A stretch of DNA of 64,000 bases from Pseudocitrobacter sp913778145 (GCA_035726825.1 JALNTX010000004.1:186001-250000), one strand, 5' to 3'. Positions 8,083 through 18,096 are shown, numbered from the stretch's first letter. Notes: generated by a model not told the origin, from the letters alone. A program made the numbers and translations.

Positions 8083-9552
8083 ATGAAAACAATCGCCAAC
8101 AGTACGCTCCCTGAGAATGTGCAACTGCCTCATTATGATAGAGAAGCATTGCGCTCGCGGATTGTGCATTTTGGTTTCGGCGCCTTCCATCGCGCGCATC
8201 AGGCGCTGCTGACTGACCGGGTGCTTAATGCCGAAGGCGGCGATTGGGGGATCTGCGAGATCAGCCTGTTTAGCGGCGACCAGTTGATGAGCCAGCTTCG
8301 CGCACAAAATCATCTGTTCACGGTGCTGGAAAAAAGCGGCGACGGGAACCAGCCGATCGTGATTGGTGCAGTGAATGAATGCCTGAATGCCAAACTGGAT
8401 TCGTTGGCGGCTATCGTTGAGAAATTCTGTGAACCTCAGGTGGCGATTGTTTCACTGACGATTACAGAAAAAGGCTACTGTATTGATCCGGCGACCGGGC
8501 AACTGGATATCAATCAGCCGCGTATAGCGCACGACCTGCAACATCCGCAGGAACCCCACTCTGCGCCGGGCATCCTGGTTGAAGCTTTGCATCGTCGCCA
8601 TAAGCGCGGTTTAGCGCCCTTTACCGTTCTCTCTTGCGACAATATCCCGGACAACGGCCATGTGGTGAAAAATGCGGTGTTGGGTATGGCGAAACAGCGC
8701 GATCCCGCGCTGGCAGAGTGGATAGCCGCGCATGTCACCTTCCCCGGCACCATGGTTGATCGCATCGTTCCGGCAGCAACCGACGCGTCACTGGCGGAAA
8801 TCACCGATGAGTTGGGCGGCGTGAACGATCCCTGTGCGATCAGCTGCGAGCCGTTTATTCAGTGGGTTATTGAAGATAACTTTGTGGCGGGCCGTCCGGC
8901 ATGGGAAATCGCCGGGGCGCAGTTGGTCGAGGATGTGCTGCCGTGGGAAGAGATGAAATTGCGCATGCTTAATGGCAGCCACTCGTTCCTGGCGTATCTG
9001 GGTTATCTGGCGGGCTATCAGCATATCAGCGACTGCATGCAGGACGCCGATTTCCGCCTCGCGGCGCATCGTTTAATGATGACGGAGCAAGCCCCCACGC
9101 TGAAGATTACCGACGTGGACTTAGGCGCATATGCCGACAGTTTGATTGCGCGATTTAGCAACCCGGCGCTCAAGCATCGTACCTGGCAAATCGCGATGGA
9201 CGGCAGCCAGAAGCTGCCGCAGCGACTGCTGGATGGCATTCGCGTCCATCTGGCGCAGGGCACCGCGTGGCCGCTGCTGGCCTTAGGCGTTGCAGGCTGG
9301 ATGCGCTACGTCAGTGGCATCGACGATGCCGGTGAAAAAATTGATATTCGCGATCCGCTTTCGGAGAAGATCGCCCGGATCGTTGCCAACAGCCGTAATG
9401 AAGAGCGCGTAACCGCTCTGCTGACGCTCAGTGAAATCTTTGGCACTGACCTGCCGCATAACGCGACGTTTGTCGAAAACGTTCAGCAGGCGTGGCAGCG
9501 CCTGGTACAAACCGGCGCGCGTCAGGCAATCATCACCACTCTCAATAGTTAA
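8083..9552 (+). CDS. yeiQ: Mannitol dehydrogenase-family oxidoreductase YeiQ (probable fructuronate reductase)
   Basis: NAD-dependent long-chain secondary alcohol dehydrogenase of the MtlD/UxuB/UxaB family, 489 residues. The N-terminal Rossmann segment reads RIVHFGFGAFHRAHQA; the C-terminal catalytic domain contains KLRMLNGSHSFLAYLGYLAG with the family's lysine and the N-x5-H spacing. E. coli YeiQ is uncharacterised; here its divergent neighbour is uxuA, so reduction of D-fructuronate to D-mannonate is the likely step (inference from context). No uxuB is otherwise visible in the window. Confidence 0.9.
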   Translation: MKTIANSTLPENVQLPHYDREALRSRIVHFGFGAFHRAHQALLTDRVLNAEGGDWGICEISLFSGDQLMSQLRAQNHLFTVLEKSGDGNQPIVIGAVNECLNAKLDSLAAIVEKFCEPQVAIVSLTITEKGYCIDPATGQLDINQPRIAHDLQHPQEPHSAPGILVEALHRRHKRGLAPFTVLSCDNIPDNGHVVKNAVLGMAKQRDPALAEWIAAHVTFPGTMVDRIVPAATDASLAEITDELGGVNDPCAISCEPFIQWVIEDNFVAGRPAWEIAGAQLVEDVLPWEEMKLRMLNGSHSFLAYLGYLAGYQHISDCMQDADFRLAAHRLMMTEQAPTLKITDVDLGAYADSLIARFSNPALKHRTWQIAMDGSQKLPQRLLDGIRVHLAQGTAWPLLALGVAGWMRYVSGIDDAGEKIDIRDPLSEKIARIVANSRNEERVTALLTLSEIFGTDLPHNATFVENVQQAWQRLVQTGARQAIITTLNS

Positions 9553-9674
9553 CAATTTCTGCTTTTATGCGAAGAGAAATCATTTCTCTTCGCGAATTAC
9601 TTCTCTTTTCATCGCCTTTTCGCCAGGATGAATGCAATCGTAACAACGTTGCAGATTTTTATTCTGGAGTTTTC

Positions 9675-10652
9675 GTGACAAAGACCAACCTGATAACCGG
9701 TTTTCTCGGTAGCGGTAAAACCACCTCTATCCTCCATCTGCTGGCCAATAAGCCCGCCGATGAGAAGTGGGCGGTGCTGGTAAATGAGTTCGGTGAAGTG
9801 GGCATTGATGGCGCGCTGCTGGCCGATAGCGGTGCGCTGCTCAAAGAGATCCCCGGTGGTTGTATGTGTTGTGTGAATGGTTTGCCGATGCAGGTGGGCC
9901 TGAATACGCTACTCCGTCAGGGAAAACCCGACCGTCTGCTCATCGAGCCTACCGGGCTGGGTCACCCCAAACAGATCCTCGATATTCTCACCGCCGCAGT
10001 CTACGAACCGTGGATCGATCTGCGCGCGACGCTTTGTGTGCTAGATCCGCGTCAGTTGCTGGATGAAAAAGTGGTCCTCAACGAAAACTTCCGTGACCAG
10101 CTCGCCGCCGCCGATATTATCATCGCTAACAAAGGCGACCGCGCGACGGCAGAAAGCGAAAAGGCTATGGAGAACTGGTGGCAACAGTATGGCGGCGCAC
10201 GCCAGCGAGTGAATGCCACACAGGGTAATATTGATATCGCCCTGCTCGAACAGCCGCGCAGCAACCTTGCGGAACTCCCCACAAGCGCCGCACACTCACA
10301 TGCACATCCTGAGAAAAAAGGACTTGCGGCACTCAGCCTGCCGGAACATCAACGCTGGCGTCGCAGCCTGAACAGCGGCCAGGGCTATCAATCCTGCGGC
10401 TGGATATTTGACGCTGACACCCTCTTCGACACGGTAGGCATCCTTGAATGGGCTCGCCTGGCGCCCGTTCAGCGGGTTAAAGCAGTGATGCGCATCCCGG
10501 AAGGGCTGGTACGAATTAACCGCCAGGGCGCAGATCTGCACATCGAAACGCAGAGCGTCGCGCCGCCGGACAGTCGCATTGAGCTGATTAATGATGCAGA
10601 TGCCGACTGGAATGCGCTGCAAAGCACTCTGTTGAAGCTCCGTTTAGCGTGA
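9675..10652 (+). CDS. yeiR: Zinc-binding GTPase YeiR (COG0523/CobW family)
   Basis: G3E GTPase proposed to act as a zinc chaperone or insertase. 325 residues; Walker A TGFLGSGKTT at the extreme N-terminus, the metal motif GGCMCC (CxCC), Walker B region LLIEPTGLGHP, guanine-specificity motif IIANKGD, a short histidine cluster HSHAHP, and a CobW C-terminal domain. I chose the GTG at 9675, six bases after GGAG, because it gives the family N-terminus (TKTNLITGFLG); an upstream ATG frame would add 36 unlike residues. Confidence 0.93.
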   Translation: MTKTNLITGFLGSGKTTSILHLLANKPADEKWAVLVNEFGEVGIDGALLADSGALLKEIPGGCMCCVNGLPMQVGLNTLLRQGKPDRLLIEPTGLGHPKQILDILTAAVYEPWIDLRATLCVLDPRQLLDEKVVLNENFRDQLAAADIIIANKGDRATAESEKAMENWWQQYGGARQRVNATQGNIDIALLEQPRSNLAELPTSAAHSHAHPEKKGLAALSLPEHQRWRRSLNSGQGYQSCGWIFDADTLFDTVGILEWARLAPVQRVKAVMRIPEGLVRINRQGADLHIETQSVAPPDSRIELINDADADWNALQSTLLKLRLA

Positions 10653-10696
10653 AAGGGCTAAGGTTGCGGTCGTTGTTGAATTTAGGTGATGAAAAA

Positions 10697-11413
10697 ATGA
10701 AAACGCGATATCCGTTAATCCTGCTGCTGAATGCGGCGGGCATAGCGCTTTTTTTATGCTGGTTTCTGCCAGCCAACCATGGCGTCTGGTTTAATGTTGA
10801 TTCCGCGATTTTCCACTTCTTTAATCACGGACTCGATGAGAGCCGGGCTTATCAGTGGTTCCTTGCGATTACCAACAACCGCGCCTTCGATGGCTGCTCG
10901 CTGTTGGCAATGGGCTGCCTGATGCTTAGCTTCTGGCTAAAAGAAGATGCCGCAGGGCGTCGGCGGATCATTATCATTGGCCTGGTGATGCTGCTTAGCG
11001 CAGTCATTATTAACCAGCTGGCGCAGAATTTGATGCCGGTTAAGCGCGCCAGCCCTACGCTATTTTTCCCGGATACACATCGGGTGAGTGATTATTTGCA
11101 CATCTCGACCAAAGACGCCTCGCGGGATAGTTTCCCTGGCGACCATGGCATGATGCTGCTCATTTTCTCAACATTCATGTGGCGTTATTTCGGCAGAAAA
11201 GCATTCGCTATCGCGCTGGCTATTTTCGTGATTTTTGCCTTCCCACGCGTGATGATTGGCGCCCACTGGTTTACCGATATTGCCGTCGGGTCACTGACCG
11301 CGGTGTTGATTGGCATTCCATGGGTATTGATGACCCCGCTCAGTGATAAAGCAATAGCGCTTTTTGAACGCTATCTTCCGCGGTTCAATATGACGCAATC
11401 CGAAAATAAATAA
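10697..11413 (+). CDS. lpxT: Lipid A 1-diphosphate synthase LpxT
   Basis: Inner-membrane enzyme that moves phosphate from undecaprenyl pyrophosphate to the 1-position of lipid A on the periplasmic side. 238 residues of the PAP2 superfamily with about six hydrophobic segments and the phosphatase motifs VKRASPT, SRDSFPGDHG and GAHWFTDI. The ATG at 10697 follows AGGTGATG and matches the family start. 44 bp after yeiR, so possibly co-transcribed with it. Confidence 0.94.
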   Translation: MKTRYPLILLLNAAGIALFLCWFLPANHGVWFNVDSAIFHFFNHGLDESRAYQWFLAITNNRAFDGCSLLAMGCLMLSFWLKEDAAGRRRIIIIGLVMLLSAVIINQLAQNLMPVKRASPTLFFPDTHRVSDYLHISTKDASRDSFPGDHGMMLLIFSTFMWRYFGRKAFAIALAIFVIFAFPRVMIGAHWFTDIAVGSLTAVLIGIPWVLMTPLSDKAIALFERYLPRFNMTQSENK

Positions 11414-11432
11414 CGTTCGTTATAAATTTGTC

Positions 11433-11464
11433 ATCGGGGATCGTTTTAGATCCCCGATTTCTTT
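11433..11464 (+). terminator. Terminator after lpxT
   Basis: ATCGGGGAT / ATCCCCGAT stem with an eight-base loop followed by TTCTTTT. Confidence 0.82.
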
Positions 11465-11826
11465 TGACCGATGAATCATTCTCCTGACCATTTCCCACAC
11501 GAAATATTCGCCTTATGAATGAGTGAGTTGCCTATTTTTCAGGCTAAATTGACACTATTTTACGCATTCACAAATTTTAACTTTCTGTATCACATTTTCT
11601 TATAAGAAATCCTGTAAAACCGCTCGCAATGCCTTTGTCAATCGGGTAATCTCAATCGCGTTTGCCAATAATGAGCAATTATTCTCATAGTGAATAAATT
11701 TGTGCGCTAGTCCACAGATCTGACTTTAAAGAATTGTCTCATTGTTAGCGTGTATTTAGTCTCAGACGCGTTTGGCATTTTTTATAACGACATTGTCGTT
11801 AAGGACTTCAAGGGAAAACACATAAA
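11465..11826 (+). promoter_or_regulatory. AT-rich promoter and leader region of mepS
   Basis: 362 bases without a convincing gene. The sequence is strongly AT-rich and presumably holds the mepS promoter and a 5' leader; an AAGGAC...AAGGGAAAAC stretch provides the ribosome site near 11802-11817. I see no known riboswitch or small RNA in it. Confidence 0.5.
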
Positions 11827-12399
11827 ATGGTCAAATCTCAACCAATTTTGAGATATATCTTGCGAGCGATTCCAGCAGTAGCAGTTGCGGTTCTGCTTTC
11901 TGCCTGTAGCACAACAAAAGACACCGCCAGGAATATGCATTCTGAGACGCATGCTGTGGGCACCAACGATGCCTCGTCACTGCAAGCCTCTCAGGATGAA
12001 TTTGAATCAATGGTCCGCAACCTCGACGTGAAATCACGTTTGATGGATCAGTATGCAGGCTGGAAAGGCGTTCGTTATCGTTTAGGCGGTGACACCAAAC
12101 GCGGCGTTGATTGCTCCAGCTTTGTACAGCGCACCTTCCGCGAACAATTTGGTTTAGAGCTGCCGCGTTCTACGTGGGAACAGCAGGAAACCGGTAAATC
12201 CGTTTCTCGCAGCCAGCTCCGCACCGGCGATTTAGTCCTGTTCCGTGCAGGTTCTACCGGTCGTCATGTCGGCATCTATATCGGTAATAATCAGTTCGTT
12301 CACGCGTCTACCAGCAGCGGTGTTACGATCTCCAGCATGAATGAGCCATACTGGAATAAGCGCTATAATGAAGCGCGCCGAGTATTAAGCCGCTCTTAA
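11827..12399 (+). CDS. mepS: Murein DD-endopeptidase MepS (Spr), lipoprotein
   Basis: Outer-membrane lipoprotein that cleaves D-Ala-mDAP cross-links so new peptidoglycan can be inserted; in E. coli it is degraded by NlpI-Prc. 190 residues with signal peptide and lipobox LLSAC (Cys27), then an NlpC/P60 domain with catalytic Cys96 in GVDCSSFVQ, His147 in GRHVGIYIG and His159 in QFVHAST. Flanked by its own promoter region and terminator, so monocistronic. Confidence 0.96.
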   Translation: MVKSQPILRYILRAIPAVAVAVLLSACSTTKDTARNMHSETHAVGTNDASSLQASQDEFESMVRNLDVKSRLMDQYAGWKGVRYRLGGDTKRGVDCSSFVQRTFREQFGLELPRSTWEQQETGKSVSRSQLRTGDLVLFRAGSTGRHVGIYIGNNQFVHASTSSGVTISSMNEPYWNKRYNEARRVLSRS

Positions 12400-12442
12400 C
12401 ATCACTTGCTGTCAGCATCCCTTGATTGACCGCAAGTTTAAG

Positions 12443-12473
12443 AAAGCACTGCTCAGGCAGTGCTTTTTTTTTC
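12443..12473 (+). terminator. Terminator after mepS
   Basis: AGCACTGC-TCAG-GCAGTGCT hairpin followed by an uninterrupted run of T. Confidence 0.92.
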
Positions 12474-12520
12474 CGCTGACCTGGCGAAACCGAATGAAAT
12501 AATCGAGACACGCAACCTTT

Positions 12521-14089
12521 ATGCTAAGCCGTAAGACGCTGTTGTTAAGCCGTAGAATTGCCATTACCAGCCTGCTGGTAGGGGTGTTTTTTGCTCTGCT
12601 GGCAGGCGGAACTCAGTTTTTTGTCTCTTACCACAAACGCACCGAACAGTTTGACAATACCATTAGTGAGTTGAAAACCTACCTCAATAGCTATTTTGGT
12701 GAAGTGCTCACTACCATCGATACACTGCAACCTTTAACAATGAGCTCATGTGAAGATGTTTCCTCTGAGCTTACCTCACGTGCCGCCTTTAGCCTCAACA
12801 TACGCGCTTTTCTGCTGGTAAGAGACGGTCACGCGTTTTGTTCATCGGCGACGGGGCCGCTGGATATCGCGATCAACGAGCTCGTCCCTTCCCTCGACCT
12901 GTCACAGAATAAAGCCATGGCGATTTTGCCCGGCACGCCTATGATGCCGCACCGTCCGGCCTTTATTCTGTGGGCTCGTAGCCCGCTGCTGGCCGACCGG
13001 GGTGTGTTTACCTCTATCAACGCGAATCTGATGCCCTGGATTCTGAATTCATCCCGGCAGAGCCAGTACAGCGGTGTTGCCCTGGTCATTAATAATCAGA
13101 CGGCAATTTCGACGTTTAACCACCAGCCTGTGGCGCTGACGAGTATCGAAAATACGCCCGTCCGTCGGGCCAAAATCAACGGCGTTCCGCTGGAGATTTA
13201 TCTCTATGGCAACGAAGTCGCCACGGACAATCTGCTTTATGCTCTGCTGCTTGGGGCGATGTGCGGCCTGCTGACTGGCATCCTGTGCGCCTATGTCATG
13301 ACCATAAGGATGCGCCCTGGCCGCGAAATTCTTTCCGCAATCAATCGGGATCAGTTCTACGTTGTTTACCAGCCAGTGGTGCATGCCAGTGATTTACACA
13401 TTGGCGGCGTAGAGGTGCTGATGCGCTGGACACATCCGGTAGCGGGCAACATTCCGCCAGACGCCTTTATCAGCTTTGCAGAAGGGCAAAACCTGATTGT
13501 TCCCCTCACCCGCCACCTTTTCGCGTTAATCGCCAAAGATGCGCCTGCGCTGCAAAAAATCCTGCCGCCCGGGACGAAGCTTGGGATAAACATCTCGCCC
13601 AATCATCTGCACGCAGAGAGCTTCAAACAGGATATTCGCGAACTGCTTGCCAGCCTGCCTGAGAATTATTTCTCGGTGGTGCTTGAGGTGACCGAGCGCG
13701 ACATGCTCAACGAGAAACAGGCAATCAAGCTGTTTGAGTGGCTGCATGGCGAAGGCATCGAGATTGCCATTGACGATTTCGGTACCGGTCATAGCGCGTT
13801 GATTTATCTTGAGCGCTTTACGCTGGATTACCTGAAAATCGACCGCGGCTTTGTTAACGCTATAGGGATGGAAACGGTCACCTCGCCGGTGCTCGACACA
13901 GTACTGACGCTCACGCACCGCTTAAATCTGGTGACCGTCGCGGAAGGCGTTGAAACGCAAGAGCAGGCAACGTGGCTGCGCGACCACGGCGTGGATTTCC
14001 TGCAAGGCTACTGGATTAGCAGACCGCTCACCCTCACTCAGCTTGTTGAGGCACATAATGAGCCTGCGAAATATTTCACAAGCCGCTAA
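12521..14089 (+). CDS. pdeN: c-di-GMP phosphodiesterase with CSS sensor domain
   Basis: Membrane EAL enzyme (formerly Rtn) that hydrolyses cyclic di-GMP. 522 residues: TM1 about 15-35, a periplasmic CSS-motif domain with FCSSATG near residue 107 and an upstream conserved cysteine (SSCEDVS), TM2 about 240-262, then an EAL domain. Catalytic signatures are present: GGVEVLMRW, NISPNHL, LEVTERD, IDDFGTGHS, LKIDRGFV and VAEGVET, so it should be active. The CSS cysteines suggest redox control of activity. Confidence 0.94.
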   Translation: MLSRKTLLLSRRIAITSLLVGVFFALLAGGTQFFVSYHKRTEQFDNTISELKTYLNSYFGEVLTTIDTLQPLTMSSCEDVSSELTSRAAFSLNIRAFLLVRDGHAFCSSATGPLDIAINELVPSLDLSQNKAMAILPGTPMMPHRPAFILWARSPLLADRGVFTSINANLMPWILNSSRQSQYSGVALVINNQTAISTFNHQPVALTSIENTPVRRAKINGVPLEIYLYGNEVATDNLLYALLLGAMCGLLTGILCAYVMTIRMRPGREILSAINRDQFYVVYQPVVHASDLHIGGVEVLMRWTHPVAGNIPPDAFISFAEGQNLIVPLTRHLFALIAKDAPALQKILPPGTKLGINISPNHLHAESFKQDIRELLASLPENYFSVVLEVTERDMLNEKQAIKLFEWLHGEGIEIAIDDFGTGHSALIYLERFTLDYLKIDRGFVNAIGMETVTSPVLDTVLTLTHRLNLVTVAEGVETQEQATWLRDHGVDFLQGYWISRPLTLTQLVEAHNEPAKYFTSR

Positions 14090-14157
14090 GGGTCAATTAT
14101 TATTCAAGGACAAAAGGTTAGTGCCTGACTAACCGCTCATAAAGGGAAGGTAGCCCG

Positions 14158-15966
14158 GTGATATTTGTGCGCATGTGTCTCGTGCTGTTGGCGCTGAGCA
14201 GTTTTTCCCTCGGCGCTCAGACGATTAAAGAGAGTTACGCGTTTGCCGTCATTGGCGAGCCGAAGTATGCCATTAACTTTAATCACTTTGATTATGTTAA
14301 CCCGGCAGCGCCTAAAGGCGGCGCGGTGACGCTTTCCGCCATAGGCACCTTCGATAACTTTAACCGTTATGCGCTACGTGGTAATCCCGGCGTGCGCACC
14401 GAAGCACTCTACGATGGGCTTTTCACCACCTCCGACGATGAACCGGGCAGCTACTACCCGCTGATTGCTGAAAGCGCGCGCTATGCCGATGATTACTCAT
14501 GGGTTGAAGTCAGCATGAACCCGCAGGCCCGCTTTCATGATGGAACGCCCATTACCGCCCGCGACGTCGAGTTTACCTTTCACAAGTTTATGACCGAAGG
14601 GGTGCCGCAATTCCGATTGGTTTACAAAGGTACGACGGTCAAAGCCATTGCGCCGCTTACCGTACGTTTCGAATTAGGTAAACCGGGTAAAGAGGATATG
14701 TTAAGCCTCTTCTCGCTGCCGGTGATGCCAGAGAAATTCTGGCGCAACCACAAACTGAGCGACCCGCTCTCTACCCCACCGCTCGCCAGCGGCCCGTACC
14801 GCATTACCGACTGGCGGCTGGGGCAATATATTGTCTATTCGCGAGAGAAAAATTACTGGGGCGCGAATTTGCCCGTCAACCGTGGCCGCTGGAATTTCGA
14901 TACGCTGCGCTACGACTATTACCTCGATGACAATGTCGCCTTTGAAGCCTTCAAGGCGGGTGCGTTTGATGTGCGTAACGAAAGCAGTGCCAAAAACTGG
15001 GCCACGCGCTATATCGGCAAAAATTTCGCTAACGGCTATATCGTTAAAGAAGCGCAAAAAAACGAGGCCGCACAGGATACGCGTTGGCTGGCATTTAATA
15101 TTCAACGCCCCGTCTTTGCCGATCGCCAGGTGCGTGAAGCCATCAGCATGGCCTTTGATTTTGAATGGATGAACAAGGCGCTGTTTTATAACGCCTACAG
15201 CCGCCCCGCCAGTTATTTCCAGAATACCGAGTACGCGGCACGCCATTATCCGAACGCCGAGGAACTCACGCTACTCGCGCCGATGAAAAAAGATTTACCG
15301 GCAGAAGTTTTCACCACAATTTATCAGCCGCCGGTCTCTAACGGTGATGGCGCAAACCGCGAAAACCTGCTGAAAGCGGGCGATCTGCTCACCCGCGCCG
15401 GTTGGGTGCTGAAAGACCAGCAGCGCGTAAATGAAAAAACCGGTCAACCGCTACGTTTTGAGCTGCTGGTTGCCTCCGGCGGTAATAATCAGTGGGTGCT
15501 GCCGTTCCAGCGCAATCTGAAACGTCTTGGCATCGATATGTCTATTCGCCAGGTAGATAACTCTCAGCTGCTCAGCCGCCTGCGTAAACGCGATTACGAC
15601 ATGATGCCAAGCCTGTGGCGCGCCACGGCGTGGCCCAGCTCCGATTTGCAAATTTCCTGGTCATCCGAGTACATCAACTCAACCTACAACGCTCCTGGCG
15701 TTGCCAGCCCGGTCGTTGACGCGCTGATCAACCAGATAATTCAGGCGAAAGGTGACGAGAAAAAATTGTTGCCGCTGGGTCGTGCGCTGGACCGCGTCTT
15801 AACGTGGAATTTCTACATGCTGCCGATGTGGTATATGGCCGAAGATCACGTCGCATACTGGGATAAATTCTCGCATCCGCCGATTCGCCCACTCTATGCC
15901 AGCGGCTTTGATAACTGGTGGTATGACGTCAATAAAGCGGCGAAACTGCCGGAAGCCCGGCGTTAA
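14158..15966 (+). CDS. yejA: Periplasmic peptide-binding protein YejA
   Basis: Solute receptor of the YejABEF ABC importer, linked in Salmonella and E. coli to uptake of antimicrobial peptides and microcin C. 602 residues with an N-terminal signal peptide (hydrophobic core CLVLLALSSFSLGAQ) and the SBP family 5 fold: GTFDNFNRYALRGNPG, LYDGLFTTSDDEPGSYYPL, and the C-terminal WRATAWPSSDLQISW. GTG start at 14158 after AAGGGAAGG with seven-base spacing; a second GTG lies three codons on. First gene of yejABEF. Confidence 0.94.
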   Translation: MIFVRMCLVLLALSSFSLGAQTIKESYAFAVIGEPKYAINFNHFDYVNPAAPKGGAVTLSAIGTFDNFNRYALRGNPGVRTEALYDGLFTTSDDEPGSYYPLIAESARYADDYSWVEVSMNPQARFHDGTPITARDVEFTFHKFMTEGVPQFRLVYKGTTVKAIAPLTVRFELGKPGKEDMLSLFSLPVMPEKFWRNHKLSDPLSTPPLASGPYRITDWRLGQYIVYSREKNYWGANLPVNRGRWNFDTLRYDYYLDDNVAFEAFKAGAFDVRNESSAKNWATRYIGKNFANGYIVKEAQKNEAAQDTRWLAFNIQRPVFADRQVREAISMAFDFEWMNKALFYNAYSRPASYFQNTEYAARHYPNAEELTLLAPMKKDLPAEVFTTIYQPPVSNGDGANRENLLKAGDLLTRAGWVLKDQQRVNEKTGQPLRFELLVASGGNNQWVLPFQRNLKRLGIDMSIRQVDNSQLLSRLRKRDYDMMPSLWRATAWPSSDLQISWSSEYINSTYNAPGVASPVVDALINQIIQAKGDEKKLLPLGRALDRVLTWNFYMLPMWYMAEDHVAYWDKFSHPPIRPLYASGFDNWWYDVNKAAKLPEARR

Positions 15967-15975
15967 GGAGAACAC

Positions 15976-17073
15976 ATGAGCGCCTATTTGCTCCGCCGCT
16001 TATTGCTGATTATCCCGACGCTGTGGGCAATCATCACGCTTAACTTTTTTATTGTGCAGATTGCGCCCGGTGGCCCGGTCGATCAGGCGATTGCCGCCGT
16101 TGAATTCGGCAACCCTGGCGGCCTGCCCGGCACGAGCGGCGGCGTCACAGGCGGAGGTCATGCGCGCGCGGGCGTCGGAAATATTGCCGACAGCCAGTAT
16201 CGCGGCGGGCGTGGCCTTGACCCGGAAGTGATTGCCGAAATTACTCAACGCTACGGCTTTGACAAGCCGCTGCACGAACGCTACGTCAAAATGCTGTGGG
16301 ATTACATCCGCTTTGATTTCGGCAACAGCCTGTTTCGTAACGCTTCCGTTTTACAGTTGATGAAGGACAGCCTGCCCGTATCAGTCACGCTCGGCCTGTG
16401 GAGCACGCTAATTATCTACCTGGTGTCGATACCGCTCGGTATTCGCAAAGCGGTGCAAAACGGCAGCCGTTTCGACACCTGGAGCAGCGCGCTGATCATT
16501 ATCGGCTACGCTATTCCGGCGTTTCTGTTTGCTATCTTGTTGATTGTGTTCTTCGCCGGCGGCAGTTACTACGATCTGTTCCCGCTGCGCGGTCTGGTGT
16601 CAGCCAATTTCAACACGCTTCCCTGGTATCAGAAAATCACCGACTACCTCTGGCACATCACGCTGCCGGTACTGGCGACGGTAATTGGCGGCTTTGCGGC
16701 GCTCACCATGCTGACCAAAAACTCATTTCTTGATGAAATCCGCAAGCAATACGTGGTTACCGCTCGCGCCAAGGGTGTGAGCGAGCACAACATTCTGTGG
16801 AAGCATATTTTTCGCAACGCCATGCTGCTGGTGATTGCCGGTTTTCCAGCCACCTTTATCAGCATGTTCTTTACCGGTTCGCTACTGATTGAAGTGATGT
16901 TTTCCCTGAACGGTCTCGGGCTTCTGGGTTATGAGGCAACCGTCTCGCGCGACTACCCGGTAATGTTCGGCACGCTCTATATTTTCACGCTGATTGGCCT
17001 GCTGCTGAATATCGTCAGTGATATCACCTATACGCTGGTCGATCCGCGCATTGATTTTGAGGGGCGTGGATGA
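15976..17073 (+). CDS. yejB: Peptide ABC transporter permease YejB
   Basis: Inner-membrane permease of YejABEF. 365 residues of the DppB/OppB type: TM1 near residues 8-28, a long periplasmic glycine-rich segment (about 40-75, GGVTGGGHARAG), then five more hydrophobic segments and the EAA loop region ARAKGVSEHNILWKHIFRNA that contacts the ATPase. Follows yejA by nine bases with AAGGAG; its stop overlaps the yejE start (ATGA). Confidence 0.95.
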   Translation: MSAYLLRRLLLIIPTLWAIITLNFFIVQIAPGGPVDQAIAAVEFGNPGGLPGTSGGVTGGGHARAGVGNIADSQYRGGRGLDPEVIAEITQRYGFDKPLHERYVKMLWDYIRFDFGNSLFRNASVLQLMKDSLPVSVTLGLWSTLIIYLVSIPLGIRKAVQNGSRFDTWSSALIIIGYAIPAFLFAILLIVFFAGGSYYDLFPLRGLVSANFNTLPWYQKITDYLWHITLPVLATVIGGFAALTMLTKNSFLDEIRKQYVVTARAKGVSEHNILWKHIFRNAMLLVIAGFPATFISMFFTGSLLIEVMFSLNGLGLLGYEATVSRDYPVMFGTLYIFTLIGLLLNIVSDITYTLVDPRIDFEGRG

Positions 17074-18095
17074 TGGCGTTAAATCCAATTAATCAGGCCC
17101 GCTGGGCGCGCTTTCGGCATAACCGTCGCGGCTACTGGTCGCTGTGGATCTTTTTGATCATTTTCGTTTGCAGCATGTGTTCCGAGCTCATCGCCAACGA
17201 TCGCCCACTGCTGGTGCAGTACAAAGGCAGCCTCTACATGCCGCTGGTAAAAGAGTACAGCGAGCAAACCTTCGGCGGCCAGTTTGCCACCGCTGCCGAT
17301 TACCAGGACCCGTGGCTGCGCAAACAGTTGAGCGAAAATGGCTGGGTGCTGTGGGCGCCGGTTCGTTACGGTGCGACAACCATCGATTTTAATACGGATC
17401 TTCCCTTCCCTTCACCGCCTTCCGCGCAAAACTGGCTGGGCACCGACGCCAACGGCGGCGATGTGCTCGCGCGTATTCTCTACGGCACACGCATCTCGAT
17501 TCTTTTCGGCCTGATGCTGACGATTTGCTCAAGCGTAATGGGCGTCGCGGCCGGTGCGATTCAGGGTTACTACGGCGGTAAGATTGACTTGTGGGGGCAA
17601 CGTTTTATTGAGGTATGGTCCGGCATGCCGACGCTATTCTTGATAATTCTGCTCTCAAGCGTCGTGCAACCGGGTTTCTGGTGGCTGCTGGCAATCACCG
17701 TTCTGTTTGGCTGGATGTCGCTGGTCGGCGTGGTGCGCGCGGAATTTTTACGCACGCGGAACTATGACTATATTCGCGCGGCGCAGGCGCTGGGTGTGAG
17801 CGATCGCAGCATTATTTTCCGCCATATGCTGCCCAATGCAATGGTTGCCACCCTCACCTTCCTGCCGTTTATTTTGTGCAGCTCGATTACCACGCTCACC
17901 TCGCTGGATTTCCTCGGCTTCGGCCTGCCGCTGGGATCGCCGTCGTTGGGTGAGCTGCTGTTGCAGGGCAAAAATAATCTTCAGGCTCCGTGGCTCGGCG
18001 TCACGGCGTTTCTTTCCGTTGCTGTGCTGCTATCGCTGCTGATTTTTATTGGCGAAGCGGTGCGCGACGCTTTCGATCCGAATAAGGCGGTTTAG
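17070..18095 (+). CDS. yejE: Peptide ABC transporter permease YejE
   Basis: Second permease of the importer, DppC/OppC type, 341 residues. TM1 about 23-43, a periplasmic loop ending in NWLGTDANGGDVLAR, then five membrane segments and the EAA motif RAAQALGVSDRSIIFRHMLP. Two consecutive ATG codons (17070 and 17073) are available; both overlap the yejB stop, giving translational coupling. Confidence 0.95.
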   Translation: MMALNPINQARWARFRHNRRGYWSLWIFLIIFVCSMCSELIANDRPLLVQYKGSLYMPLVKEYSEQTFGGQFATAADYQDPWLRKQLSENGWVLWAPVRYGATTIDFNTDLPFPSPPSAQNWLGTDANGGDVLARILYGTRISILFGLMLTICSSVMGVAAGAIQGYYGGKIDLWGQRFIEVWSGMPTLFLIILLSSVVQPGFWWLLAITVLFGWMSLVGVVRAEFLRTRNYDYIRAAQALGVSDRSIIFRHMLPNAMVATLTFLPFILCSSITTLTSLDFLGFGLPLGSPSLGELLLQGKNNLQAPWLGVTAFLSVAVLLSLLIFIGEAVRDAFDPNKAV

Positions 18096-18096
18096 G

